A stretch of DNA of 60,730 nt. Source: Bacillota bacterium (lineage in GTDB: Bacteria > Bacillota > Limnochordia > Darwinibacteriales > Darwinibacteriaceae). The translations under genes were made by a program, and so were the position numbers. Location of the stretch: the NCBI GenBank assembly GCA_012840725.1, contig DURQ01000005.1:1-60730 (forward strand). Direction: 5' to 3'. This document shows, in pieces, positions 15,992 through 24,839 of this stretch (position 1 is the first letter of the stretch; each line of letters begins with the position of its first letter). Under the pieces are notes generated by a model. The model was given only the letters and a program-made list of their open reading frames with translations. It was not told the DNA's origin and did not search any database.

Positions 15992-16981
15992 ATGTCCAAA
16001 CCCGTAACCATCTTTACAGGCCAGTGGGCCGACCTCACCTTCGAAGAAGTCTGCAAGTTGATGAGCGAGTTGGGCTATGACGGACTGGAAATCGCCTGCT
16101 GGGGAGATCACCTCGATCCCAAAAGGGCCGCTGAGGACCATGCCTATGTAGAAGACCGGCTGAGAACTCTGGAGCGCTACGGCCTGAAGTGCTGGGCCAT
16201 CGGTTCCCACCTGATCGGGCAGTGCGTGGGAGATAACTGGGATCCCAGGCTGGACACCTTTGCACCTGACCACGTGAAGGGGCAGCCTGAGAAAATCCGG
16301 GAGTGGGCTGTTGAGGAGATGAAGTACGTGGCCCGGGCCGCAAAGAACCTGGGCTGCAGGGTGGTCACAGGCTTTACCGGTTCTCCCATCTGGGCTTACT
16401 GGTACTCCTTCCCGCCCACACCGGAGGAGATGATTGAGGAAGGCTTCAACAAGATCGTAGAGCTGTGGACTCCCATTTTTGATGAGTTTGACAAGCAGGG
16501 AGTTCTCTTCGCCTTGGAGGTCCATCCAACGGAAATCGCCTTTGACCTCTACACCACAGAGAAGCTGTTTAAGCACTTCAACTACCGTAGGACCCTGGGA
16601 CTCAACTTCGATCCCAGCCACCTGCTCTGGCAGGGAGTGCAGCCCCATCTCTTCATCCGGGAGTTCGCCGACCGCATCTACCACGTGCACATGAAAGATG
16701 TGGCCGTAACGCTTGACGGCAGGGCAGGGATTCTCGGTTCGTTCATCAACTTCGGCGATCCCCGCCGCGGCTGGAACTTCCGCTCTCTCGGCCATGGTGA
16801 TGTGAACTTCGAGGAGATCATCCGCGAGCTGAATGCCATCGGTTACGAAGGCCCGCTTTCGGTCGAGTGGGAAGACAGCGGCATGGACCGGGTGTTCGGC
16901 GCCCAGGAGTCGCTGGAATTCGTGCGCCGCATCAACTTTTCCCCCTCCACCAGGGCCTTTGACGAGTCGTTGAAGAAGTAA
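15992..16981 (+). CDS. Sugar phosphate isomerase/epimerase (xylose isomerase-like TIM barrel)
   Basis: A 329-residue AP-endonuclease-2/xylose-isomerase-like barrel. Candidate metal ligands are visible in order: Glu in FALEVHPTEIAFD, Asp/His in GLNFDPSHLLWQ, His in RIYHVHMKDV and Glu in GPLSVEWEDSGMDR. The ATG follows AAGGAGGAGAGCAAG. It begins 16 bases after the second Gfo/Idh gene. IolE/IolI-, hydroxypyruvate- and ketose-epimerase members share this fold, and pairing with Gfo/Idh enzymes is common in cyclitol or keto-sugar catabolism; the exact reaction is not determined. Confidence 0.85.
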   Translation: MSKPVTIFTGQWADLTFEEVCKLMSELGYDGLEIACWGDHLDPKRAAEDHAYVEDRLRTLERYGLKCWAIGSHLIGQCVGDNWDPRLDTFAPDHVKGQPEKIREWAVEEMKYVARAAKNLGCRVVTGFTGSPIWAYWYSFPPTPEEMIEEGFNKIVELWTPIFDEFDKQGVLFALEVHPTEIAFDLYTTEKLFKHFNYRRTLGLNFDPSHLLWQGVQPHLFIREFADRIYHVHMKDVAVTLDGRAGILGSFINFGDPRRGWNFRSLGHGDVNFEEIIRELNAIGYEGPLSVEWEDSGMDRVFGAQESLEFVRRINFSPSTRAFDESLKK

Positions 16982-17021
16982 GAGCGGCTGATGATTGTCC
17001 GTTGACTTGCATAAATAAGAA

Positions 17022-17047
17022 AAGGGCTGGGATTGGTCCCAGCCCTT
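17022..17047. terminator. Bidirectional terminator between isomerase and xylB
   Basis: A perfect 11-base-pair stem (AAGGGCTGGGA/TCCCAGCCCTT) with a 4-base loop lies between two convergent genes. Rightwards it runs into CTTTG; leftwards into TTTTCTTATTT, so it should stop both transcripts. Confidence 0.8.
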
Positions 17048-17061
17048 CTTTGTTACCAGTC

Positions 17062-18561
17062 TTAAGCGAAGGTCACCAGCCGGTCGAAGGACGGCTTGAG
17101 CGCCGGATAGAGCGCCCTGTACACCTGGTAGAGCTCGGTGTAGACCTTGCGCCATTCTTGATCCGGCTCCACAGAGCGCACCACCTTGATGATGCTGTCC
17201 GAAGCCTCCCGGACGCTGCCGAAGACACCTGTGCCTACACCGGCGAGAATTGCCGCACCCAGTGCCGGGCCTTCGTCGATGTTGATCTCGTCCAAGGCGA
17301 GGCCGGTGGCGCTGGCGATGATCTTCTTCCAGAGCGGAGATCTGGCGCCTCCACCCAGTGCCCGCAGGGATGTGCCGTTCCAGCCGGCCTTCCGCAGAAG
17401 TTCTACGGAGTCGCAGAAGGCAAAGGCCACGCCTTCCATGACGGCCCGGATCATGTCACCTTGGTCATGGGTGGCGCTCAACCCGACAAAGCTGGCCCTG
17501 GCGTTGCCATCGCCGTGGGGAGTGCGCTCCCCTGTCAGGTAGGGCAGGAAGACCAGGCCGCGGCTGCCCGGCGGCACTGGATCGGCTGCCTTGGTCATCA
17601 CATCATAGGGCACTTCCTCCAGGCCCAAGCGGCTGCGCAGCCAGCTCAGTGACAAGCCGGCAGAGAGGGTGACACCCATCATGTAGAACTCTCCGGGCAC
17701 GCAGCTGTTGAACATGTGCACCGTGCCTTCAGTGATCAGCCTGGGTTCGGTCAGGTGGGCAAGGATCACGCCGCTGGTACCGAGACTGACCATGCCCCGC
17801 CCAGCGATGACCACGCCGGAGCCCACTGCTCCGCAGGCATTGTCTGCACCGCCGCCCACGATCGGGGTACCAGGCTTGAGACCTGTGGCTTCGGCCGCCT
17901 CGGCAGTAACCCTGCCGCCGACTTCAGATGAACCGATGATCGGCGGGAGGATCTCCGGGGAGATGTCCAGCTTTTCAAGGATGGGATTGGACCAGACCCG
18001 CTGACGTACGTTCATCATCAGCATGCCCGCGGCATCGGATACTTCCATGGCTATTTCGCCCGTTAAGCGGAAGCGTACATAGTCTTTGGGCAGGACCAGC
18101 CAGCGCAGCTTGGCGTAGTTCTCCGGTTCGTTCTGCTTGAGCCAAACCACCTTGGGAAGGGTGAACCCCTCCAAGGCGGGATTGCACACTTCCTCCTTCA
18201 GCACATCACTGCCAACGGTCGATTCGATGAAGCGGCACTGAGCAGTCGTGCGCACGTCGTTCCAGAGGATGGCCGGCCGGATCACCTTGTACTGCTCATC
18301 AAGGAAGACTGAGCTGTGCATCTGCCCAGATAGGCCCAGACCGGCTACGTCCTCGCCGGAAACCGAGTACTTGGTCAGAACTCCGCGCACCGCATCTGCA
18401 GAAGCCTTCCACATATCTTCAGGGTTCTGTTCGATCCAGCCCGGCTGCGGCGAGAAGAAGGGGTATTCCACGGTGTAGCTGCCCACCACGTTTCCTTCAC
18501 TGGTGACGAGGAGGGCTTTCACCGCCGATGTGCCAACATCCAACCCAATGAGGTATTTCAT
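17062..18561 (-). CDS. xylB: Xylulokinase
   Basis: A 499-residue FGGY-family kinase phosphorylating D-xylulose to xylulose 5-phosphate with ATP. The N-terminal ATPase phosphate-1 motif is GLDVGTSAVKALLV. The substrate region has LGLSGQMHSSVFLD. The second ATPase motif is GGGADNACGAVGSG, and the adenosine site is ALGGGARSPLWKKIIAS. Length fits XylB. It follows xylA by 29 bases on the same strand and ends the lacI-xylA-xylB operon at the bidirectional terminator. Confidence 0.94.
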   Translation of the reverse strand: MKYLIGLDVGTSAVKALLVTSEGNVVGSYTVEYPFFSPQPGWIEQNPEDMWKASADAVRGVLTKYSVSGEDVAGLGLSGQMHSSVFLDEQYKVIRPAILWNDVRTTAQCRFIESTVGSDVLKEEVCNPALEGFTLPKVVWLKQNEPENYAKLRWLVLPKDYVRFRLTGEIAMEVSDAAGMLMMNVRQRVWSNPILEKLDISPEILPPIIGSSEVGGRVTAEAAEATGLKPGTPIVGGGADNACGAVGSGVVIAGRGMVSLGTSGVILAHLTEPRLITEGTVHMFNSCVPGEFYMMGVTLSAGLSLSWLRSRLGLEEVPYDVMTKAADPVPPGSRGLVFLPYLTGERTPHGDGNARASFVGLSATHDQGDMIRAVMEGVAFAFCDSVELLRKAGWNGTSLRALGGGARSPLWKKIIASATGLALDEINIDEGPALGAAILAGVGTGVFGSVREASDSIIKVVRSVEPDQEWRKVYTELYQVYRALYPALKPSFDRLVTFA

Positions 18562-18590
18562 GGTCGCAACCCGCCTTTACACGTGCTCAA

Positions 18591-19910
18591 TTAGTCAGCA
18601 AACATGTACTTGTTGAGGATGGTCTCCAGCAGTTCCTGACGTCCAGAGGTGAGCTTGGGCTGCTGGTTGGCCATGGCGTACTCGGCGAGTTCCTTGAAGC
18701 CCACTTCGCCCTTGACGATCTTCTCGCCGATGCCCGTCTTGTAGCTGCTGTAGCGCTGAGCGACGAAGTCTTCCAGTTCCCCGGACTCGAGCAGGCGGTT
18801 GGCGATGATCAGTCCGTGGGCAAAGGAGTCCATACCGGCGATATGAGCGTAGAACAGGTCGATAGGCTCGAAGGAACCTCTGCGAACCTTGGCGTCGAAG
18901 TTGAGTCCGCCGGGGGCGAGGCCGCCGTTGAGCAGGATCTCATACATGGCCAGGGTGGTGGTGTAGATGTTGGTCGGGAACTGGTCGGTATCCCAGCCCA
19001 GGAGATCGTCGCCCTGGTTGGCATCTACGCTGCCCAGGAACCCATTGACGCGGGCGAGGCGAAGCTCATGCTGGAAGGTGTGCCCTGCCAGGGTGGCGTG
19101 GTTGGCCTCGATGTTGACCTTGAAGTACGGATCCAGACCATAGGTCTTGAGGAAGCCGATCACCGTCGCTACGTCGAAGTCGTACTGGTGCTTGGTGGGT
19201 TCCTTCGGCTTTGGCTCGATCAGGAACTGGCCGGTGAAGCCGATCTCCTTGGCGTAATCCACCGCCATGTGCAGGAAGCGGGCCAGGTTATCCAGCTCGA
19301 GTTTCAGATCGGTGTTGAGCAGAGTCTCGTAGCCTTCGCGGCCGCCCCAGAACACATAGTTCTGGCCGCCGAGGTCCTTGGTGATCTCCATGGTCTTCTT
19401 GACCCTGGCTGCCGCATAGGCGAAGACATCGGCGTTAGGCGACGTGGCTGCACCGTGCATGAAGCGGGGATGGGAGAACAGGTTGGTCGTGCCCCAAAGG
19501 AGCTTAATACCGGTGGCCTTCATCAAATCCTTGAACAGGGCAGCGATCTCATCGAGGTTCTTGAAGGTTTCCTCGAGAGTCTCGCCTTCGGGAGCGATGT
19601 CCACATCGTGGAAGCAGAAGAAGGGAATCTGCATCTTGGACATAAACTCAAATGCAGCTTCCGCCTTGGCCTTGGCGATGTCCATGGGCTTGGTCAGGTT
19701 CTCCCAGGGACGAACAGCCGTGCCCGATCCAAACATGTCAACGCCGACTGCGCAGAGGGTGTGCCAGTAGGCCATGGAAAAACGCAGATGCTCTTCCATG
19801 GTCTTGCCGCCGATCACCCGCTGCGGATCGTAGTAGCGGAAGGCCAAGGGATTGCTGCTGCCCTTTCCTTCATACAAAACCTTGCTTACTTCAGGAAAAT
19901 ACTTGTTCAT
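18591..19910 (-). CDS. xylA: Xylose isomerase
   Basis: A 439-residue class II xylose isomerase interconverting D-xylose and D-xylulose. Typical blocks are present: [13 protein letters not shown] (catalytic His), [33 protein letters not shown], the metal-site stretch [15 protein letters not shown], and [20 protein letters not shown]. The ATG follows GGAGGAAG. It lies 24 bases after the LacI-family gene, indicating one transcript with the regulator first. The enzyme needs two divalent metals and works in the cytoplasm. Confidence 0.96.
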   Translation of the reverse strand: MNKYFPEVSKVLYEGKGSSNPLAFRYYDPQRVIGGKTMEEHLRFSMAYWHTLCAVGVDMFGSGTAVRPWENLTKPMDIAKAKAEAAFEFMSKMQIPFFCFHDVDIAPEGETLEETFKNLDEIAALFKDLMKATGIKLLWGTTNLFSHPRFMHGAATSPNADVFAYAAARVKKTMEITKDLGGQNYVFWGGREGYETLLNTDLKLELDNLARFLHMAVDYAKEIGFTGQFLIEPKPKEPTKHQYDFDVATVIGFLKTYGLDPYFKVNIEANHATLAGHTFQHELRLARVNGFLGSVDANQGDDLLGWDTDQFPTNIYTTTLAMYEILLNGGLAPGGLNFDAKVRRGSFEPIDLFYAHIAGMDSFAHGLIIANRLLESGELEDFVAQRYSSYKTGIGEKIVKGEVGFKELAEYAMANQQPKLTSGRQELLETILNKYMFAD

Positions 19911-19934
19911 ACTCTTCCTCCTCCATCTAAGGAA

Positions 19935-21017
19935 TTAAGATCTACTACCTGCATATGCTGTGGAGTCCCGTACAATAAGTTGGGGTTCCAAGTTAGTGTG
20001 GGTTGCTTGAGGCGACTCGCTCTCAATCTGGTGAAGCACCGCATCAGCTCCCAGCTTACCCATGAGGTCTACTGGCTGTCTCACTGTTGTCAGTCTGGGC
20101 ACCACCACCTGGCACAGTTCTGTATCGTCGTAGCCAATCAGCGACACATCCTGCGGGATCCGCAGCCCCGCTTCCTGCAGGGCCTGCATGACACCGACGG
20201 CCATGTGATCATTGGCACAAAAAACAGCTGTGGGCCGGGGTTCCAGCTGCAGAAACTCCCTGGCTGCCCGCCAGCCTGATTCGCGCTTCCAGTCGCCGTA
20301 GTAGAGCAGGCTGGGATTCCAGTCCAGCCCTGCCTCGCGAGCGGCATGCTGGAATCCAAGACGGCGCTCAATCGCGTTGAGGTCCTTCTCCGGCCCGCTC
20401 AGATGGGCGATGGTGCGGTGGCCCAGCTCCACAAGATGCCGAACGGCCTTGCGGGCCCCGAGTTCGTTGTCAATTTTCACAGAGCTGATGCTCTCTGCAA
20501 CCTTGGCATTGAGCACCACAAAGGGAAACTGCCTTTCTTCCACGATCTGCAGGAAGCTGTAGTCGATGTCATCTTGAACGACGAGCAGCATGCCATCGAG
20601 GGATCGTTCCTGGATCACGGAAGAGATGACTCCCTGTTTGGTGACCTGTTCCACGCTCACTACTTCCAGGTTGAACCGGTAGCCGCGCTGGGAGAGTTCC
20701 TCGCTCACCGCTTGGAGGATGGGATGGTAGAACATCCAGCTCGAGGGCAGTGTCCAGTTGCACTGCTTCTCGCTGCCTCCCAAGATGTAGAGGCCGATCA
20801 TGTCCGACTTCCCGCGGGAAAGGCGCGCTCCGAAGTAGTTGGGGCGGTAGCCAAATTCGTCTGCCGCTTCAAGCACCCGCCGCTTCGTCTCTTCAGCCAC
20901 CAGGGGGCTGTTGTTCAAGGCCAGCGATACAGTGGCCTTGGAGAGGTTGAGGTGCCGCGCGATGTCATCGATGGTGACCCTGTGCTTTTTGGAGCGCCTG
21001 GAACGATTACCCGCCAA
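19935..21017 (-). CDS. LacI-family transcriptional regulator of the xyl genes
   Basis: A 360-residue repressor. The helix-turn-helix at residues ~12-35 reads VTIDDIARHLNLSKATVSLA and is followed by the hinge helix (NNSPLVAEETKRRVLEAADE). The rest is a periplasmic-binding-protein-like effector domain (GYDDTELCQVVVPRLTTVRQP). The start is a TTG at 21017, seven bases after GGAGG. First gene of lacI-xylA-xylB. Most Bacillota control xylose genes with the ROK protein XylR, so a LacI-type regulator here is a variant. Operators of shared sequence lie upstream of it and of the M24 gene. The effector is likely a pentose or pentoside. Confidence 0.9.
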   Translation of the reverse strand: MAGNRSRRSKKHRVTIDDIARHLNLSKATVSLALNNSPLVAEETKRRVLEAADEFGYRPNYFGARLSRGKSDMIGLYILGGSEKQCNWTLPSSWMFYHPILQAVSEELSQRGYRFNLEVVSVEQVTKQGVISSVIQERSLDGMLLVVQDDIDYSFLQIVEERQFPFVVLNAKVAESISSVKIDNELGARKAVRHLVELGHRTIAHLSGPEKDLNAIERRLGFQHAAREAGLDWNPSLLYYGDWKRESGWRAAREFLQLEPRPTAVFCANDHMAVGVMQALQEAGLRIPQDVSLIGYDDTELCQVVVPRLTTVRQPVDLMGKLGADAVLHQIESESPQATHTNLEPQLIVRDSTAYAGSRS

Positions 21018-21097
21018 ATGACTTCCTCCACAATTCGAAATCCAGCCAGCAAACTATCCTTTGACATTCTGTCCGGAAATTCCTTCCCAAACTGTAC

Positions 21098-21111
21098 CAA
21101 AACGGTTCAAA
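21098..21111. promoter_or_regulatory. Candidate LacI-type operator upstream of lacI-xylAB
   Basis: CAAAACGGTTCAAA lies ~80 bases upstream of the LacI-family start. It differs at two positions from TAAACCGGTTCAAA, found upstream of the M24 gene. The shared pattern AAAMCGGTTYAAA is palindromic around CG, as expected for a LacI-family dimer. Autoregulation is the simplest reading. Confidence 0.5.
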
Positions 21112-21163
21112 ACCCCGAACCGGCCTGCTCCTCCCCCCTTTGGCCCAGCATGCTCCTCGCCGC

Positions 21164-22567
21164 CTACTTCTTCAGACTCAGCACCTTGGTTGGGCTGAGC
21201 ATGAAGGGCGTAACCTGACCCTGCATGTCGCAGAGGGGAAGGACATCTTCGTGCAGCTTGTAGCCAAGATCCTCCATGGCAGCGCGCCTTTTCTGGATCC
21301 TCTCCCAAACCGCCGGATACTTCCCGGCCAGCTCGGCCCGGAGGTCGGCATCGGCCACGACCAAACCGTCTTCTGTGTGCACGCCAGGGTAGGGAGGAGT
21401 TGCTGGGACGATGATGTCGCACTGGATCATGGTTCCCGAGGCCAGGACATCCTTAGAGCCTGGCACGAATGGAGCGTTGATCCACTCCTCGTCCCGGATC
21501 AGGTGGCCCGCGTTGAGGGCGATCCCAAAGAACGGGTCTTCCATGTACTCACGCACTGCCTCGTAGACGTCTCCGCAGTTTGCGCCCACATGGAGGGCAC
21601 CGTACCAGCGCAGCAGCATGTCGAAGTAGGGTACGAAAACCTTCTCCAGGGCATCTGCGATCTCCGGTGGAAACTCCTCAGCGCTGTGTACAGCAATACC
21701 CGTACGGGCGATGTTGGCGCCCCATACTCCCATGGCGACGCTCAGGGGATCGCCGAGGCGCAGCTGCCTGTTGGTTGGGCTGTTCAGCGCCAGGTTGACG
21801 TTTTCTCCGAAGCTGACGACGATGTGGCAGGACAGGGGGATGCTTCCATCATAGCCAAGCTTGCCCGAGATTTCTGCCTCGCTGACGCCCGGATTCAGCG
21901 CTGAGAGAGCAGCACACATGCCTGCATACACCATCTGGTTGATCATCTCGTTCCGGGCTATTTCATCCACCGTAAGCGGAATCCTCAGGCCGGTGCTTGA
22001 GTCTGTGAACCAGCGGGTGACATCCCTGATATTCTCCCTGCCCACAACCTCGGCCAGGACAGCCACGAGGTAGTAGGGAACGTCAGTGGCCAGTCCTGCC
22101 TTCGCAAAGGCAGGGGTCTGCCTGTACTTCGTGCCGGCGAGTCCCACTCTGCTGCCCACACTGAGGCCGCAGTCAGCGAGGATCTCCGGGAGCGTGCGCC
22201 CGCTGCTGGGCTGCCCCTGCAGGCTGAACTCATCATAGAGTTCCACGTCAACCCCTTGGGCGATGGCCGCATAGTACTGCCCTTCCAGGCCTACCAGCAA
22301 CCGGGGCCTGCCAGTGAGCCCCACAATGACCAGGCTTTCCTCAAAGCGGGGATCATAGCCCGTCAACCAGCGGGTGTTGGCGAAATGCTCCCGGTCGCCG
22401 TAGACCAGTACATGGGAAAGGCCCTCTCTGTCCATCAAAGCCCGCAGGCTTGCGAGGCGCTGAGCGTAGGTTTCGCCGGGAATCTGCGGCAGGTCGTGGG
22501 TTACTTCAGGTTCTGGCCACGCAAGCTCAACCACCTCAACATCGCCCGGCCTCAGTCGTTCTCTCAC
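21164..22567 (-). CDS. M24 (pita-bread) family protein with degenerate metal site
   Basis: A 467-residue protein with an N-terminal creatinase-type domain (residues ~30-180) and a C-terminal pita-bread domain as in Xaa-Pro peptidases. The five metal ligands are only partly kept. The first Asp is Ala278 (SVAMGVWG), the second is Asn285 (ANIARTG), His355 remains (NAGHLI), the first Glu is replaced by Asp384 (IQCDIIV), and the last Glu399 remains (HTEDGLVV). It is therefore unlikely to be a normal dimetal aminopeptidase; creatinase-like metal-free hydrolysis or a binding role is possible. The GTG start at 22567 follows GGGGAG by nine bases. Two LacI-type operators lie upstream, so it probably belongs to the xylose regulon. 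Confidence 0.78.
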   Translation of the reverse strand: MRERLRPGDVEVVELAWPEPEVTHDLPQIPGETYAQRLASLRALMDREGLSHVLVYGDREHFANTRWLTGYDPRFEESLVIVGLTGRPRLLVGLEGQYYAAIAQGVDVELYDEFSLQGQPSSGRTLPEILADCGLSVGSRVGLAGTKYRQTPAFAKAGLATDVPYYLVAVLAEVVGRENIRDVTRWFTDSSTGLRIPLTVDEIARNEMINQMVYAGMCAALSALNPGVSEAEISGKLGYDGSIPLSCHIVVSFGENVNLALNSPTNRQLRLGDPLSVAMGVWGANIARTGIAVHSAEEFPPEIADALEKVFVPYFDMLLRWYGALHVGANCGDVYEAVREYMEDPFFGIALNAGHLIRDEEWINAPFVPGSKDVLASGTMIQCDIIVPATPPYPGVHTEDGLVVADADLRAELAGKYPAVWERIQKRRAAMEDLGYKLHEDVLPLCDMQGQVTPFMLSPTKVLSLKK

Positions 22568-22585
22568 GTCAGGATCTCCCCTTTC

Positions 22586-22676
22586 TAAACCGGTTCAAAT
22601 GGTGAGACAAAAACAGCCGCCTGCGGCGGATTCTCGGACCACCGCAGCACACCGGATGCCTCTAAACCGGTTTAAA
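22586..22676. promoter_or_regulatory. Two LacI-type operators upstream of the M24 gene
   Basis: TAAACCGGTTCAAA (22586-22599) and TAAACCGGTTTAAA (22663-22676) lie 77 bases apart (about seven helical turns) in the promoter region of the M24 gene. The second contains the perfect palindrome TAAACCGGTTTA. Both resemble the site before the lacI gene. The spacing would allow looping by a tetramer or cooperative binding. Confidence 0.6.
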
Positions 22677-22776
22677 CGGTACGTAATGTGATCATTTGAC
22701 AACTTCATTCAGTATCCTTCTCTGCTGCATTACCTTTTTGCCGTTTTTTTCAAAAAGCGAGATCCGGGCGGAGCCT

Positions 22777-23454
22777 CTAGCCAGAGCTGGCCCGGCGGCA
22801 AGCCCGCACGAAGCGCTTTGTGATTTCCAGAGGCCTGGTGATGGCACTCCCCACAACCACGGCCCAACAGCCCATTTTAAGGGCTCTTTCAGCCTGCTCG
22901 GGATACCAGAACCCGCCTTCAGCGATCACGGGCACACCAAGCTTGAGCATTTCTGCCAGCAGTTCGAAATCGGGCTCGAGGCCCAGATCGTTCGCTTTGA
23001 CGCCAAAGGTTGAGGCGAGGATATCCACGCCGATTTCTGCCGCCTTTTGGGCATCCTCGGCCGTGGCGCAGTCAGCCATCACGGGTACCCCGAGCTCTCG
23101 GCGGATGCGGGGAAGGAGTTCGTGTAAAGGCTCGCCGAAGGGCCTGTTCTGGCGTACATCCACCGCCACTATATCCGCCCCGGCCTCCACCAGATCCCGG
23201 GCCAGGCTGAAGGAAGGCGTGATGACCAGCTCCCCTTCCGTGCTGGTCACTTTCTCGATACCGATCACAGGCAGGCCGGTGATCTGCTTGATCACCTCCA
23301 CCTCATGCCTGCCGTTGGTGCGGATGCCCGCCGCGCCTCCCTTTTGAGCAGCTCTGGCCATTGCCGCCATAAACATGGGGCCGTGCAGGGGTTCATCTTC
23401 CAGAGCTTGGCAGGATACGATCAGTCCCTGATGGATAGCGCGCAGTACGTTCAC
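22777..23454 (-). CDS. nanE: N-acylglucosamine-6-phosphate 2-epimerase (NanE type)
   Basis: A 225-residue TIM-barrel protein converting N-acetylmannosamine 6-phosphate to N-acetylglucosamine 6-phosphate. Family blocks: IVSCQALEDEPLHGP at the start, GGAAGIRTNG, GIEKVTST (catalytic Lys), ADIVAVDVRQNRPFGE, MADCATAEDAQKAAE, and VIAEGGFWYPEQAERAL with VVGSAITRP for phosphate binding. The GTG start at 23454 follows GGAAGGAAG. No nanA or other sialic acid genes are in the window, so it may serve ManNAc or amino-sugar recycling. It is divergent from the RpiR regulator, which could control it. Confidence 0.9.
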   Translation of the reverse strand: MNVLRAIHQGLIVSCQALEDEPLHGPMFMAAMARAAQKGGAAGIRTNGRHEVEVIKQITGLPVIGIEKVTSTEGELVITPSFSLARDLVEAGADIVAVDVRQNRPFGEPLHELLPRIRRELGVPVMADCATAEDAQKAAEIGVDILASTFGVKANDLGLEPDFELLAEMLKLGVPVIAEGGFWYPEQAERALKMGCWAVVVGSAITRPLEITKRFVRACRRASSG

Positions 23455-23652
23455 GTTATTCTTCCTTCCCTCGGGCCGTGTGCGAGGAAGCCCAAGTTAA
23501 CTCTGGCCAGGCTGGCTTTGAGGTCGAGGCCTGCCGAGCGCCTTTCTTGCTTTATGAATTCGAGATCTACAAGCAAATTCCTGGTTCCCGTTCGGAGGAG
23601 GAGGAATCACCCCAGCGGTGGAGAAATTGTTAAGAAATGATAAGGAGGGATT

Positions 23653-24522
23653 GTGGTGGCCAAAGAACCCTTAATCGGCTCGGGCGGGCTGGCCCTGATC
23701 CGCAGCGCCTATCCCAACCTCACTCCCACGGAAAAACGGGTGGCAGATTACTGCCTGCAGCATCCAGAAGAGACGATGTACCTTTCAGTCACCCAGCTCG
23801 GCGAAAGATGCGGCGTGGGCGAATCTACAATTATCCGTTTTTCACAGGCTGTTGGCTTCACCGGTTACCAGGCCCTCAAGCTGAGTCTCGCCATCGAACT
23901 GGCCGGCAAACAGCAGCGAGAACCGATGGGTACCCTTCCCTCCGATGCTTCCATGGAGACCCTTATTGAGAGAGTTACGGCCATGAACGTCAGCGCCCTC
24001 CAGGACACCTCCAGGATGGTGCATCCCAGGACCCTGGAAAAGGCTGCCGATGCCATCATCAAGGCCAAGCGGCTGTTCTTCGTAGGTGTAGGCGCTTCGG
24101 GAATCACGGCCAAAGATGCCCAGAGCCGGTTTCTCCGCATCGGGATGCTTGCTTTCTGCCTGTCTGACGCCCACCATCAGCTGATGGTCATGGCTCACTT
24201 AACCAAGCAGGACGTCTGCGTCGCCTTTTCCCATTCAGGCAGCACAAAAGATGCAGTGGACTGCGTGCGCCTGGCCAAGCAGAACGGCGCCTTTACCATT
24301 GCGGTCACCGATGCGTTCAAGTCGCCCATCACCGAACACGCTGATATCGTGCTGCTCACCAGCTCAGCTGAAGACCCCCTCCAGGGTGGGTCCCTCCGCT
24401 CCAAGCTGGCGCAGGTACACATGGTCGATCTCCTCTTCGCTGGCGTTGCCCACCGCCTCGGCAGAGAAGTGGTCGACCTCCAGAAGAAGACCGCTCTCTC
24501 TGTGGTGGACCGGCTCTATTAG
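23653..24522 (+). CDS. RpiR/MurR-family regulator with SIS domain
   Basis: A 289-residue sugar-phosphate-responsive regulator. Residues ~1-80 are the RpiR helix-turn-helix domain (LTPTEKRVADYCLQHPEE; LGERCGVGESTIIRFSQAVG). Residues ~115-260 form a SIS sugar-phosphate-binding domain (RLFFVGVGASGITAKDAQ; VCVAFSHSGSTKDAVDCV). Two adjacent GTG codons could start it; the second (23656) is better spaced from AGGAGG. Divergently oriented to nanE with a 198-base gap between the starts, which fits control of N-acetylmannosamine metabolism, as RpiR proteins often regulate amino-sugar genes. Confidence 0.88.
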   Translation: MVAKEPLIGSGGLALIRSAYPNLTPTEKRVADYCLQHPEETMYLSVTQLGERCGVGESTIIRFSQAVGFTGYQALKLSLAIELAGKQQREPMGTLPSDASMETLIERVTAMNVSALQDTSRMVHPRTLEKAADAIIKAKRLFFVGVGASGITAKDAQSRFLRIGMLAFCLSDAHHQLMVMAHLTKQDVCVAFSHSGSTKDAVDCVRLAKQNGAFTIAVTDAFKSPITEHADIVLLTSSAEDPLQGGSLRSKLAQVHMVDLLFAGVAHRLGREVVDLQKKTALSVVDRLY

Positions 24523-24536
24523 CCGTCGAGAAGCGG

Positions 24537-24565
24537 TTGACATCGGGTGCCGGCGTTGGTACAAT
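24537..24565 (+). promoter_or_regulatory. leuS promoter
   Basis: TTGACA (24537-24542) and TACAAT (24560-24565) with an exact 17-base spacer, the best sigma-A promoter in the window. Transcription would start near 24572 and produce the T-box leader. Confidence 0.8.
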
Positions 24566-24594
24566 GAGGCTGATATGCAAAAGCCGTGAACAGG

Positions 24595-24808
24595 AGTAGT
24601 ATGGAGGTGCCCAGAGAGCTGCTGGCCGGTGCGAAGCAGCGCAAATTCCTTCAGAACTCGCCTGGGAGCTGCTGGTGCGAAATGTAGTGCCAGCCGGTCA
24701 TGCCGTTACCATGGGAGAGTGGATCGCTCGGTCTTCTGTCGCGCGATCAATTAGAGTGGTACCGCGGAAATCTTTCGTCTCTAAGGAGAGGGAAGGTTTT
24801 TTCTTTTT
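24595..24808 (+). promoter_or_regulatory. T-box riboswitch (leucine) upstream of leuS
   Basis: The canonical T-box AGAGTGGTACCGCGG is at 24753-24767. Stem I has the AGAGAG bulge (24613-24618) and a GGTGCGAAG-type distal part. On its 3' side GAACTCGCC places CTC (24657-24659), a leucine codon, in the specifier loop. The base after TGG in the antiterminator bulge is T, pairing with the A discriminator of tRNA-Leu. The terminator (24770-24808) has a GTCTCT/GGAGAG-type stem followed by TTTTTTCTTTTT. Uncharged tRNA-Leu should stabilise the antiterminator and switch leuS on. Confidence 0.92.
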
Positions 24809-24839
24809 ATCAGCACAGGATAGGATTGGAGGAAGCAGG

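Noticed and set aside
18816-20279. 487-codon plus-strand open frame across xylA and lacI
   Set aside because: Antisense shadow spanning two well-supported genes and their gap.
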